The notes below the pieces were generated by a model, which was not told where the DNA came from, did no database searches, and saw only the letters and a list, made by a program, of their open reading frames with translations. Made by a program: the position numbers and the translations under genes. Source: JAGXTF01 sp044224315 (GTDB taxonomy: Bacteria > Bacteroidota > Bacteroidia > NS11-12g > UBA955). From it: a DNA stretch of 64,000 nt. This document shows positions 8,815 to 16,753 of the stretch, in pieces; position 1 is the first letter of the stretch; every line of letters starts with the position of its first letter. Location: positions 186,001-250,000 of the forward strand of contig JBGAKR010000003.1 in the NCBI GenBank assembly GCA_044224315.1, read 5' to 3'.

Positions 8815-10152
8815 TTATTTTGTTTCGGGACGCATTTTGAGGTTTTTGAGGTGGTATTCACCCACTGCATTCCCCATCATTTTGCCATTTTCGATGGCGT
8901 CGATAAAGTGTATTCCACCGTAAAGCCGGCTTATGCAAGCCTCATTTGCAGCCTGCCTGAATCCATTGAAGTGTCTGGTACCTAAGCCAAATTCATATTC
9001 CGCACTATCCGTAAATTCAAAATCGCCAAAATAATGGGTTAAAACAGTAGCTGCGGCAGATGAAACCACACTGTGTCCGCTAGGATACTCGGGAAAGGCA
9101 GGTGTTTGAATCGGAGGGATCCAGGATGAGTCGATAAACATGCGGATAGCTGTTTCAGGTCGAATGTACTCTGTTTTGTATTTCTCATTCCAGCAGCAGA
9201 TAAAGGCATCAAAGATGGCAGCACTTAGACATGTAAATCCCTCTGCTGATTGAATTAATGTGTATTTTTTTTGTTTTGAAACAGTGCTGAACATGCCCAA
9301 CCAATGCCCAGCAGGTGAAACTTTTAAGATACTAATGGTTACGTGTCCCATGTGTTCCATAGTATTTGGATTATCGTCCCAGTATTTTGCAATCAACAGA
9401 TGATTGCTGTCTTTTTTTTGAACCTCATCGTATACTTCTTTAGATATCTTGAAAAAACGGGAAGATTTATTTTTGGAAAAAGTTTCTGGTGGGGGAATAG
9501 AGGTAAAATTTGAAGACGGCACAAGATTAGTTCTTATGTGGCCCCAGTTGGGTTCTACTGCATCGCCATAATCGGGCGCGGTGGGTTGCCATTTGCCCTC
9601 CTCTTTGCGTACAACATAAAAATCATGGCCGCGGTATTGGTCAAAACTATCCTTTTTAGCCCAACGGATAATATGCCAGCCTACTGAATCGCCGTAAGCC
9701 ACCGAGTTTTCAAACATGGTTTTGCTTAGTTGCGATTTATACCACTCTAATTTACGTTCTCTGAATCCGGTTATGGAATCCTCTTTATATACCAGTTTTT
9801 TTGATACTGTAGTATGAGCAGCCAATGCCACCAAATCCAGGCAATAGTCTTTGGCCGTGTCGGCAGCAGGCCCGGGTTTTAAACCATGCATTTGCCCGGC
9901 AAGTGAAGTATAGCCTGCATGAAAGGGTACTAAACTTTCGTAAGCTGCAGCACAGGCATAAAAATACCTTCGACTGCCTACCGGAGCTGGCACATGGTCT
10001 ACCACTACTGCATTTTGTATAGCGGTATTACACTCCGATAATATATTCTGGTTTAAGGTAATTTTGCCCTTACGGGTATCTCCACTGCCGCCGCAGGAAG
10101 CCAATCCTGCCGCAATACTTAGCACTGTAAAAATGGAAACGGATGATTTCAT
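8815..10152 (-). CDS. Vanadium-dependent haloperoxidase / PAP2-superfamily lipoprotein
   Basis: A 445-residue lipoprotein (signal MKSSVSIFTVLSIAAGL, lipobox LASC). It carries the complete acid-phosphatase/vanadium-haloperoxidase signature in order: Lys...Arg-Pro in KYKTEYIRPETAI, PSGH in PEYPSGHSVV, and SRxxxGxHxxxD in SRLYGGIHFIDA. These residues bind vanadate or phosphate. The family includes chloro-, bromo- and iodoperoxidases and related phosphatases, and the sequence alone does not settle halide use. The ATG at 10152 is chosen because a TAnnTTTG box lies 7 nt upstream and the signal peptide begins there. The protein is probably exported and lipid-anchored. Confidence 0.88.
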   Translation of the reverse strand: MKSSVSIFTVLSIAAGLASCGGSGDTRKGKITLNQNILSECNTAIQNAVVVDHVPAPVGSRRYFYACAAAYESLVPFHAGYTSLAGQMHGLKPGPAADTAKDYCLDLVALAAHTTVSKKLVYKEDSITGFRERKLEWYKSQLSKTMFENSVAYGDSVGWHIIRWAKKDSFDQYRGHDFYVVRKEEGKWQPTAPDYGDAVEPNWGHIRTNLVPSSNFTSIPPPETFSKNKSSRFFKISKEVYDEVQKKDSNHLLIAKYWDDNPNTMEHMGHVTISILKVSPAGHWLGMFSTVSKQKKYTLIQSAEGFTCLSAAIFDAFICCWNEKYKTEYIRPETAIRMFIDSSWIPPIQTPAFPEYPSGHSVVSSAAATVLTHYFGDFEFTDSAEYEFGLGTRHFNGFRQAANEACISRLYGGIHFIDAIENGKMMGNAVGEYHLKNLKMRPETK

Positions 10153-10159
10153 TGCCTGA

Positions 10160-10167
10160 CAAAGGTA
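10160..10167 (-). promoter_or_regulatory. -7 box TACCTTTG of the haloperoxidase-like gene
   Basis: Exact TAnnTTTG on the minus strand with 7 nt to the ATG at 10152. The implied leader is about 4 nt. Confidence 0.7.
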
Positions 10168-10269
10168 GTAATCCCTAACCATAAATTTGGGTTGTATGCG
10201 GGCATCTTACAACAAAATTATTATGGAAGTAATCAAATGGCTTCTCATCAATTCATTCAGAAAACGAAT

Positions 10270-10305
10270 AAAAAAGGCCTTCAAGAAATTGAAGGCCTTT
10301 TTTAT
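10270..10305. terminator. Bidirectional terminator
   Basis: A near-perfect palindrome, AAAAAAGGCCTTCAA-GAAA-TTGAAGGCCTTTTTT, of about 34 nt. It lies 19 nt past the stop of the minus-strand gene that ends at 10324 and would terminate it. Confidence 0.9.
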
Positions 10306-10323
10306 TTATGGGTTTATAGTGAT

Positions 10324-11190
10324 TTACAGATAAAGCAAATCTACCAACTGTTTAACGATGTCTTCCTGATCGTGGAGCAGGGATGAGGTTACATGGTGGG
10401 TGCGGTTGTCATTTGAGGTAACTATGTCCCATTCGTGATCGGTAACCCCATGGTTTTTAGCAGTAGCAACCAAATTTCCGCTAGTGTTATATATCGTATA
10501 AGTGGTTATGATAGAGCCGCTTTGGGTGCTGGTAATACTTTCAATATGTCCGATTAATACACTGGATTGGCGAATATCACGGCCAGAAAAGGTGACTTTA
10601 TCATTTCGATTGCGGTTATTGGCATCATCACTTTTGGGTTTCGGAGCCGGTCCACCATTGTAGCCAGAAATGGTTTTGGCTTTTGACTGCTTAAAAGTAT
10701 TAAAATTCTTAACGTTTAGGGTAGAGTCATTAAATAAATAATAGTAACAAACCATTTCTAATGGGTTGTCTTTTTGTTCCGTTTCAAAGCGGGTGGTTCC
10801 GTTGGTCCATACCCAGTAATAAACTGCATTCGCACCCGATGATACAGTTTCAAGGGTAGCAGTAAGTTCAGGTTCAGTTTGTTTAAAAGCTTTGAAATTA
10901 TAAATGATAACGGTGCCCAGTAGGTTTTTGCTTACCTCTTTGCCGGTGCAATATGGCTTACCTCCGCAGTACAAAGTGTCGCGCGAGGTGGTGGCTTTGC
11001 CAGTTTTTTTACTTTTTGCGATTTTGTCGTGATGGCGCTTATCCTCAGCCTTTGATTTCAAGGCAGGATCTTTACCTTCTTTTTTCTCCTTTTTGCCTTT
11101 TTTGTCTTTCTTTGGCTCTTCAGGATCTGTTTGTGCATAAGCGGTAAGGCAAAGCGCCGATATGCAAAACATCAAAATTGCTCTTTTCAT
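10324..11190 (-). CDS. Secreted protein of unknown function with Lys-rich N-terminal linker
   Basis: A 288-residue protein with a clear signal peptide (MKRAILMFCISALCLTAYAQ). A highly charged stretch of about 45 residues follows (DKKGKKEKKEGKD, HHDKIAKSKKTGK). The remaining ~210 residues form a mixed alpha/beta region with YCGGKPYCTGKEV, which has two close Cys, and a second low-complexity linker around residue 180. I recognise no family. The export signal indicates a periplasmic or surface location, and the Lys-rich linker suggests contact with a polyanion, but this is inference only. Near-consensus box GATATTTG lies 14 nt upstream. It is flanked by terminators on both sides, so it is probably monocistronic. 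Confidence 0.72.
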   Translation of the reverse strand: MKRAILMFCISALCLTAYAQTDPEEPKKDKKGKKEKKEGKDPALKSKAEDKRHHDKIAKSKKTGKATTSRDTLYCGGKPYCTGKEVSKNLLGTVIIYNFKAFKQTEPELTATLETVSSGANAVYYWVWTNGTTRFETEQKDNPLEMVCYYYLFNDSTLNVKNFNTFKQSKAKTISGYNGGPAPKPKSDDANNRNRNDKVTFSGRDIRQSSVLIGHIESITSTQSGSIITTYTIYNTSGNLVATAKNHGVTDHEWDIVTSNDNRTHHVTSSLLHDQEDIVKQLVDLLYL

Positions 11191-11321
11191 ACTGTTTCGG
11201 TTTCAAATATCGCACCGTATTGCCAACTTTCAACCAAACTACAATTATTCTATATCGTGTTGTATAAAAATATAGACAAAATGGTAAAATAATATATGAA
11301 TGAAAATTGCCCGGAAGCCAA

Positions 11322-11354
11322 AGGCAAAAAAAAACACACCCTAAAGTGTGTTTT
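11322..11354 (-). terminator. Terminator of the 49-residue gene
   Basis: On the minus strand this reads AAAACACAC-TTTAGG-GTGTGTTTT followed by a T-run. It begins 20 nt after the small gene's stop at 11375. Confidence 0.85.
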
Positions 11355-11374
11355 CTATATCAAATTGATAAGAT

Positions 11375-11524
11375 TTATTCTTGGTCTTCGAGGATAATAC
11401 CAGACTCACCTTTATGGGGTGAAGCAATTGTTACCACACTACGGAGGCGTTTAATAGTTTGCACGCGCCTGTTCATGCGGCTGCGGATCTTGGCTTCTTT
11501 GCGTTTCAGTCTTGTAACTCCCAT
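11375..11524 (-). CDS. Small basic 49-residue protein
   Basis: An ATG-to-TAA frame of 49 codons, too short for usual gene lists. The N-terminal half is strongly basic (MGVTRLKRKEAKIRSRMNRR, then VQTIKRLR). The C-terminal part is neutral to acidic (SPHKGESGIILEDQE). No membrane segment or Cys is present. Support comes from context: an exact TAnnTTTG box 18 nt upstream and a strong terminator 20 nt downstream form a compact private transcription unit. The start MGVTRLKRK resembles short basic proteins I believe occur in other Bacteroidota, though I cannot verify this here. An RNA- or ribosome-binding role fits the charge pattern but is inference. Confidence 0.7.
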   Translation of the reverse strand: MGVTRLKRKEAKIRSRMNRRVQTIKRLRSVVTIASPHKGESGIILEDQE

Positions 11525-11542
11525 GATTCGAAAATTGAGCCG

Positions 11543-11550
11543 CAAAAATA
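11543..11550 (-). promoter_or_regulatory. -7 box TATTTTTG of the 49-residue gene
   Basis: Exact TAnnTTTG on the minus strand, 18 nt before the ATG. A CTTG lies 20 nt further upstream, a reasonable -33 partner for Bacteroidota. Confidence 0.65.
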
Positions 11551-12014
11551 GGAATTAGATTCTAAATATGCAAGTGGTAGGTTTAATAATGTAAAATGCT
11601 TGCCCGAACCTGAAAGGGGCGGGTAAAATGTAGAATGTTAAATGGAACAGCCTCGGCCACATTTCCAATGGGCGGAGCAAGGCGCAGTCTTCCACATTTT
11701 CCGCAGGCTGAGTAAAGTGCAAAGTGCGAAGTGCACACAACAGCCAATTAAATGTAAAATGTAACATATACATTTCTCACATACACTTTCTCTACCAATC
11801 CACTATTCAACCATTCCACCAATCTAAAATTGCGCAATAACAAAACAACACAAAAACACAATACCACAACAACAGAATTACCCAATACCACAATACCACC
11901 ACAACACAATTACACAATACCACGACATTGCGCAATATATTGCTAATCAATACTTTATACCACTTGTTTTGAATATTTATGAATTACTTGGGGGTGACCC
12001 AAATCACATTTTAT
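11551..12014. other. Gene-free spacer of ~460 nt with low-complexity and repeat tracts
   Basis: No credible gene is seen on either strand. The left half has degenerate motifs such as GTAAAATG (11591, 11623, 11754) and AAAGTGC/GAAGTGC. The right half is very rich in A and C and holds the CAATACCAC repeats. The 10-nt palindrome ATTGCGCAAT occurs at 11829-11838 and again at 11927-11936, bracketing those repeats. Confidence 0.6.
11859..11923 (+). repeat. Imperfect 24-nt direct repeat built on CAATACCAC
   Basis: CAATACCAC begins at 11859, 11883, 11891 and 11915. The 24-nt units starting at 11859 and 11891 differ at only three positions. They are separated by an 8-nt partial copy, and a partial unit follows. 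Confidence 0.75.
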
Positions 12015-12030
12015 ACTAACACATGTTAGT
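12015..12030. promoter_or_regulatory. Dyad ACTAAC-N4-GTTAGT upstream of hmgA
   Basis: A perfect 6-nt inverted repeat with a 4-nt spacer, ending 28 nt before the hmgA ATG. The size and position suit a regulator site, but nothing identifies the protein. Confidence 0.35.
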
Positions 12031-12058
12031 TGATTTGCCGCAACTTAATTTCATAACT

Positions 12059-13243
12059 ATGCCACTCTATCGTCAAATAGGCCTTATTCCAAACAAGCGC
12101 CACGTGGTTTTTCGCCAGCCCAATGGCGAATTATACCACGAAGAGCTATTTGGTACAGAAGGGTTCTCGGGCGTTTCTTCGCTTGTTTACCATTTGTACC
12201 CGCCCACCATGGTTAAAGAACATGGTAAACCCTTTAGCGTTCGTCCTGAAATTGCCGTGGAAGACAATCTCCAAGCCCGCAGTTATTTAGGTATGGAGGT
12301 AGAGCCTGAAGAAAATTATATCGACAGTAGAAAAGTATTGTTTGTAAACGATGATATGCACATTGGCCTGGCTTCTCCTAAAAACAGCATGGCTGATTAT
12401 TTTTTCAAAAATGCCGATGCCGATGAGATGCTTTTCATTCACCGTGGCAAGGGGATTCTGAAAACCATGTATGGAACTGTAGACTTTGAGTATGGCGATT
12501 ATGTGATTATTCCACGAGGTACGGTTTATCAGTTAATTTTTGAAACCACCGACAATAAAATCCTGTTTGTAGAATCGTTTTCACCCATTGAAACACCTCC
12601 GCGTTATCGCAATCAGTATGGGCAGTTTATGGAAAATTCTCCCTTCTGCGAACGCGATTTTAAATTGCCCCATAGCATGGAAACCCATGCAGAAAAAGGC
12701 GATTTTAAAATTTATATCAAAAAACGCGGATTGATATATCCATACGTTTACGAAACCCATCCCTTCGATGCTGTGGGTTATGATGGCTGTAGCTATCCTT
12801 ATGCAATGAGCATCTTTAACTTTGAACCTATCACAGGGCGCATTCATATGCCGCCTCCCATTCACCAACATTTTCAGGGACGCAATTTTGTGATCTGCAG
12901 TTTTGTTCCCCGAATGTATGATTACCATCCGGATGCAATTCCGGCTCCGTATCATCACAGCAATATTGACAGCGACGAGCTGCTGTATTATGTAGACGGT
13001 GATTTTATGAGCCGCAATAACATACAGAAAGGGCAAATAACCCTGCACCCGGGCGGTATACCCCATGGACCACATCCAGGGGCCATAGAACGCAGCATTG
13101 GTAAAAAAGAAACCCACGAGCTTGCCGTTATGATTGATCCGTTTAATCCGGTAAAAATCACCACCGAAGCACTGAAATTAGAGGTGGCCGATTACTATAA
13201 AAGCTGGCTCACACAACCCGACAAAAACCTTCAACCGGCCTAA
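12059..13243 (+). CDS. hmgA: Homogentisate 1,2-dioxygenase
   Basis: A 394-residue cupin-fold Fe(II) dioxygenase that opens the homogentisate ring to maleylacetoacetate in tyrosine/phenylalanine breakdown. Likely iron ligands are His300 and Glu307 in YHHSNIDSDELLYY and His336 in HPGGIPHGPHPG. The substrate-side motif MPPPIHQHFQG is also present. The start at 12059 (MPLYRQIGLIPNKRH) fits the family better than an upstream in-frame ATG, which adds 12 unrelated residues. hppD follows after 40 nt, so the two consecutive steps are encoded together. No fumarylacetoacetase or isomerase gene is in this window. Confidence 0.95.
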   Translation: MPLYRQIGLIPNKRHVVFRQPNGELYHEELFGTEGFSGVSSLVYHLYPPTMVKEHGKPFSVRPEIAVEDNLQARSYLGMEVEPEENYIDSRKVLFVNDDMHIGLASPKNSMADYFFKNADADEMLFIHRGKGILKTMYGTVDFEYGDYVIIPRGTVYQLIFETTDNKILFVESFSPIETPPRYRNQYGQFMENSPFCERDFKLPHSMETHAEKGDFKIYIKKRGLIYPYVYETHPFDAVGYDGCSYPYAMSIFNFEPITGRIHMPPPIHQHFQGRNFVICSFVPRMYDYHPDAIPAPYHHSNIDSDELLYYVDGDFMSRNNIQKGQITLHPGGIPHGPHPGAIERSIGKKETHELAVMIDPFNPVKITTEALKLEVADYYKSWLTQPDKNLQPA

Positions 13244-13283
13244 AAAAACATTCAGAAAATAAACATTTAGCAATCTATAAATC

Positions 13284-14444
13284 ATGGAAACATTAGATTT
13301 AACAGCGGTAAAAAATTACCAATATTCAGAAACTGAAAAAATCTTTGAAAATGCGAAAGATTTTCTACCCATTAACGGAACCGATTATGTGGAATTATAT
13401 GTGGGCAATGCCAAGCAAAGTGCCCATTATTATAAAACTGCTTTCGGCTTTCAGGATTTGGCTTATGCAGGACTGGAAACCGGCGTAAAAGACTATACCA
13501 GCTATGTATTGCAGCAAGGCAAAATAAGATTGGTACTCACCACCCCGTTTAAAACCGACAGTGATATGGCACGCCACCTGGCTGTACATGGCGATGGGGT
13601 AAAGGTAATAGCCCTTTGGGTAAACGATGCTTACGATGCTTTTGAACAAACAGTAAGCCGCGGTGCCAAACCCTATTTACAACCCGAAACTATTACTGAT
13701 AAGGATGGAACCATACGTCGTTCGGGAATACATACTTACGGAGACACCGTACACATTTTTATTGAACGCAAAGACTACAATGGTCTGTTCCTTCCTGGTT
13801 ATGAAGTACTTAAAACAGAGTACAACCCAATCCCTACAGGATTAAAATACATAGACCATATGGTAGGCAATGTAGAAATGGGAGCTATGAATAAATGGTC
13901 GGATTTCTATGCCAACGTAATGGGCTTTGCCAATCTGGTAACCTTCGATGATAAAGACATCAGCACAGAATATACTGCGCTAATGAGCAAGGTAATGACC
14001 AATGGCAACGGATACATTAAGTTTCCGATTAATGAACCCGCAACAGGTATTAAAAAATCGCAGGTAGAAGAGTACCTGGATTTCTACAACGGCCCTGGAT
14101 GCCAGCATATTGCCGTGGCAACCGATGATATTGTATTTACAATTTCTGAAATGCGCAAGCGTGGAGTTGAGTTTTTATATGTTCCTGGTACCTATTACGA
14201 TACAGTGAAAGACCGGGTAGGCATTATTGAAGAAGACCTGGAAGAGCTTAAAAAATGGGGCATTATGGTAGACCGGGATGAAGAAGGGTATTTATTGCAA
14301 ATATTTACCAAACCTGTAGAAGACCGTCCCACCTTATTTTTCGAAATTATCCAACGCAAAGGGGCAAAAAGTTTTGGAAAAGGCAACTTTCAGGCACTAT
14401 TTGAAAGTATTGAGGCCGAACAAGCCCGTCGCGGAACCCTTTAA
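13284..14444 (+). CDS. hppD: 4-hydroxyphenylpyruvate dioxygenase
   Basis: A 386-residue vicinal-oxygen-chelate enzyme that converts 4-hydroxyphenylpyruvate to homogentisate, the substrate of the upstream gene product. The two VOC domains are at about residues 28-165 and 188-355. The iron facial triad is visible as His192 (YIDHMVGN), His275 (CQHIAVATDDI) and Glu354 (LFFEIIQRKG). The C-terminal helix contains GKGNFQALFESIE, a segment characteristic of the family that covers the active site. The gene closes the hmgA-hppD unit and has a strong terminator 23 nt downstream. Confidence 0.97.
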   Translation: METLDLTAVKNYQYSETEKIFENAKDFLPINGTDYVELYVGNAKQSAHYYKTAFGFQDLAYAGLETGVKDYTSYVLQQGKIRLVLTTPFKTDSDMARHLAVHGDGVKVIALWVNDAYDAFEQTVSRGAKPYLQPETITDKDGTIRRSGIHTYGDTVHIFIERKDYNGLFLPGYEVLKTEYNPIPTGLKYIDHMVGNVEMGAMNKWSDFYANVMGFANLVTFDDKDISTEYTALMSKVMTNGNGYIKFPINEPATGIKKSQVEEYLDFYNGPGCQHIAVATDDIVFTISEMRKRGVEFLYVPGTYYDTVKDRVGIIEEDLEELKKWGIMVDRDEEGYLLQIFTKPVEDRPTLFFEIIQRKGAKSFGKGNFQALFESIEAEQARRGTL

Positions 14445-14467
14445 ACATTTTTGAGTGTAGTGATAGG

Positions 14468-14502
14468 AAAAAAATCCCCGACCTAGTGTTGGGGATTTTT
14501 TT
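14468..14502 (+). terminator. Rho-independent terminator after hppD
   Basis: AAAAATCCCC-GACCTAGTGTT-GGGGATTTTT followed by further T residues. It ends the tyrosine degradation unit. Confidence 0.9.
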
Positions 14503-14535
14503 AATTACAAATTACTTTTAATTCACAATTAATTG

Positions 14536-14543
14536 TATTTTTG
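14536..14543 (+). promoter_or_regulatory. -7 box TATTTTTG of the PAS kinase operon
   Basis: Exact TAnnTTTG. The kinase ATG is 48 nt downstream, so this gene has a conventional leader of about 45 nt. Confidence 0.6.
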
Positions 14544-14591
14544 TTAAACCTACATAATCACTTAAATTCAATTTTAAATTGATTTCCCTCT

Positions 14592-15902
14592 ATGCTACCA
14601 TCCATTGAAAATCTGAATTCAATTCCTTGCGAAGACTTCGAATCCATTTTTAGAAACCTACCCGGTTTGTATTTGATATTAAATGATGAGTTTAACATTG
14701 TTGAAGTTAATGAAGCATATGCCAGTGCCACACTTACAAAGCGAGATGAGATAATTGGGCGTAATATTTTCGACGTATTTCCTGATAATCCGCAGGATGA
14801 AACTGCCGACGGGGTAAGAAATTTGCAGGCTTCTCTAAATTTTGTGCGCCAAAACCTTAAGTCTCATACAATGCCAATCCAGAAATATGATATACGCAGA
14901 GCAGATGGAACTTTTGAAATTCGCTATTGGAGTCCTAAGAACTTGCCAGTAATCGGAGAAGATGGAAAATTGAAATATATTATTCACCGTGCTGAAGATG
15001 TTTCTGAATATATAGCTGTGCGGCAAGCCAAACTCAAAAGCGAAGAACTTACCCAGGGGCTTCAGGAGCAAGTGCAGCAAATGGAAGCGGAAATAATGCG
15101 GCATAGTAATGAGATTAAACTCATGAACCATGAGTTGGAGGAAAAAGTAAAACAGCGTACCGAAAATCTCAGAGCCAATGAGGCCAAGCTGCAAATTCAA
15201 AACCAACAGCTGGTTAGCAAAAACAAAGAGTTAGAGCAATTTACTTACATCACCTCACACGATTTGCAGGAACCCTTGCGCACGATTGGAGCGTTTGTAA
15301 ACCTTATAAAAGAAGAGTATGCCGATATATTTAACGAGAATATTCAACAATATCTGGCCTATATCGATCAATCGGCAAGCCGCATGCAGCAGCTGATTTC
15401 AGGGCTGATGGTATACTCTAAAATTGGCCGGGACGACAACCTGGAACAGGTAGATTGCAATGCGCTTATGGAGCAGGTATTAACTGATATGGCAGCCTCA
15501 TTGCAGGAAGCCAATGCCAGTGTGCGTACCCATAATTTACCAACCCTTAAAGCCCAACCAACCGAAATGAGGCAGCTTTTTCAAAATCTGCTGAGTAATG
15601 CATTGAAATTCAGAAAAAAAGAAACCATTACAAAAATAAATATTGCTGCCGAAGAAATCCCAGAAGGTGGCTGGTGCTTTGAATTTTCGGATAACGGAAT
15701 TGGAATTGACCAAAATAACCTTGAAGAGATATTTACCATCTTTAAACGTTTACACAATCGAAACGATTATCCAGGCACAGGCATAGGCCTGGCTCACTGC
15801 AAGAAAATTGTAGAGCACCATGGCGGAGAAATCTGGGTGGAGTCTGAACTAGGAGAAGGCTGTACCTTTAAATTTACCTTAAATCCCAATTATGAAAACT
15901 GA
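14592..15902 (+). CDS. PAS-domain sensor histidine kinase
   Basis: A 436-residue soluble kinase without membrane segments. A PAS domain spans about residues 10-140 (LYLILNDEFNIVEVNEAYAS). A coiled coil follows at about 145-215, then HisKA with the phospho-acceptor His223 in YITSHDLQEPLRTI. The HATPase_c domain has the N-box (LLSNALKFRKK), G1 box (DNGIGID) and G2 box (GTGIGLAHCKK). It resembles the light/redox-type cytosolic kinases that pair with CheY-like regulators. The stop overlaps the response regulator start by 11 nt, so the two are translationally coupled. The signal sensed cannot be read from the sequence. Confidence 0.92.
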   Translation: MLPSIENLNSIPCEDFESIFRNLPGLYLILNDEFNIVEVNEAYASATLTKRDEIIGRNIFDVFPDNPQDETADGVRNLQASLNFVRQNLKSHTMPIQKYDIRRADGTFEIRYWSPKNLPVIGEDGKLKYIIHRAEDVSEYIAVRQAKLKSEELTQGLQEQVQQMEAEIMRHSNEIKLMNHELEEKVKQRTENLRANEAKLQIQNQQLVSKNKELEQFTYITSHDLQEPLRTIGAFVNLIKEEYADIFNENIQQYLAYIDQSASRMQQLISGLMVYSKIGRDDNLEQVDCNALMEQVLTDMAASLQEANASVRTHNLPTLKAQPTEMRQLFQNLLSNALKFRKKETITKINIAAEEIPEGGWCFEFSDNGIGIDQNNLEEIFTIFKRLHNRNDYPGTGIGLAHCKKIVEHHGGEIWVESELGEGCTFKFTLNPNYEN

Positions 15903-16311
15903 AGAAAAAACAACAGCCAAAGCGCTGCTAGTAGACGATGATGAAGCCAGCAATTTTATTCATAAATTGCTGCTTAACCGGTCTGGTGTGGTAAACCAGA
16001 TAGACACGGCCCTGAACGGACAGGAAGCATTTACCCTGCTTTCCGACTGTTTGGAACACCTGGATAATGAACATTGTTGGCCCGATTACATTTTTCTGGA
16101 CCTAAATATGCCAGTGATGAATGGCTGGGAATTTTTGAATAAATTGAATAGCCTCATTGATAAAGCCAAGCATTTGCCCAAGATATATTTACTTACAAGC
16201 TCGGCCAACCCTGATGATGAAGTGCGTGCCCAACAAATACCCTCGGTTACTCAATTTCTTAAAAAACCCTTAACCCTGGACCTACTCAGCCAGATTGCAG
16301 AACAAGATTAG
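15892..16311 (+). CDS. Single-domain response regulator (CheY/Rcp1-like)
   Basis: A 139-residue receiver domain with no output domain. The acidic pocket is DDD at residues 15-17, the phospho-acceptor is Asp70 (FLDLNMPVMNG), with Thr102 (LLTSS) and Lys124/Lys125 (FLKKPLT) completing the active site. The 11-nt overlap with the upstream PAS kinase makes them a cognate pair. Regulators of this type usually act by protein-protein contact or in a phosphorelay, and the target is not encoded next to it. Confidence 0.92.
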   Translation: MKTEEKTTAKALLVDDDEASNFIHKLLLNRSGVVNQIDTALNGQEAFTLLSDCLEHLDNEHCWPDYIFLDLNMPVMNGWEFLNKLNSLIDKAKHLPKIYLLTSSANPDDEVRAQQIPSVTQFLKKPLTLDLLSQIAEQD

Positions 16312-16364
16312 AATTACTTGAATTCCATGTAATTTTTAGCACATTCAAAGGGCAAGGTGTGTGC

Positions 16365-16372
16365 TAACTTTG
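16365..16372 (+). promoter_or_regulatory. -7 box TAACTTTG of the HMA protein
   Basis: Exact TAnnTTTG, 9 nt before the ATG at 16382. It overlaps or precedes the GTG at 16361 and the ATG at 16373, ruling those out as likely starts. Confidence 0.7.
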
Positions 16373-16381
16373 ATGTTGCCC

Positions 16382-16663
16382 ATGAACATTGAAAAAATTA
16401 AAATTGCCAATCTAAAATGCAGCGGCTGCGAAAACACCATAAAAAGCAGACTGGCTGAAATACCAGGTACCGATAAGGTTTTGGTTGACAGAGATGATGA
16501 TTCTGTAACTCTTTATTACACAGAGCCTGCAACCCGTGAGAATTACACCCATAAATTACACCAACTGGGTTACCCCGAAGCAACCGAGGAAAATGGTTTG
16601 TTGATGCAATTAAAAAGTTATGCCAGTTGCATGATAGGCCGGCTCACACCCGAGGCCGATTAA
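16382..16663 (+). CDS. Heavy-metal-associated (HMA) domain protein
   Basis: A 93-residue protein with one ferredoxin-like HMA domain. The metal-binding CxxC is in LKCSGCENTIKSRL near residues 11-14, followed by an alpha/beta fold (DKVLVDRDDDSVTLYYTE). It could be a copper or zinc chaperone, but no P-type ATPase or metal regulator is adjacent. Two more Cys/Met features (Met and Cys in LLMQLKSYASCMIG) lie in the tail. The ATG at 16382 is chosen because the promoter box ends 9 nt upstream. Confidence 0.8.
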   Translation: MNIEKIKIANLKCSGCENTIKSRLAEIPGTDKVLVDRDDDSVTLYYTEPATRENYTHKLHQLGYPEATEENGLLMQLKSYASCMIGRLTPEAD

Positions 16664-16722
16664 ACATTTTTTTGTTAGTTTACACTTTTATTGATTTTAC
16701 AATTTAAGTGTTTTGCAGTTAT

Positions 16723-16750
16723 GCATGCAATAAATTTATAAATTGCATGC
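16723..16750. promoter_or_regulatory. Inverted repeat GCATGCAAT-N10-ATTGCATGC spanning the promoter
   Basis: Perfect 9-nt arms with a 10-nt spacer. The near-consensus -7 box TAAATTTA (16731-16738) overlaps the left arm by one base and otherwise lies in the spacer. The layout resembles an operator for a dimeric repressor of the gene starting at 16754. Confidence 0.5.
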
Positions 16751-16753
16751 TAC

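Noticed and set aside
10192..10386. 64-codon plus-strand open frame after the haloperoxidase-like gene
   Set aside because: It runs straight through a strong bidirectional terminator hairpin and into the 3' end of the opposing gene.
11555..11773. 72-codon minus-strand open frame in the spacer before hmgA
   Set aside because: The sequence is low-complexity and repeat-derived (HFTF-like peptides), without domain or promoter support.
11859..11923. CRISPR array
   Set aside because: The repeat units are directly abutting or 8 nt apart, low-complexity, and not separated by unique spacers; no cas genes are present.
12581..13117. 178-codon minus-strand open frame inside hmgA
   Set aside because: hmgA shows its metal ligands and family length on the other strand, so the antisense frame is a codon-usage shadow.
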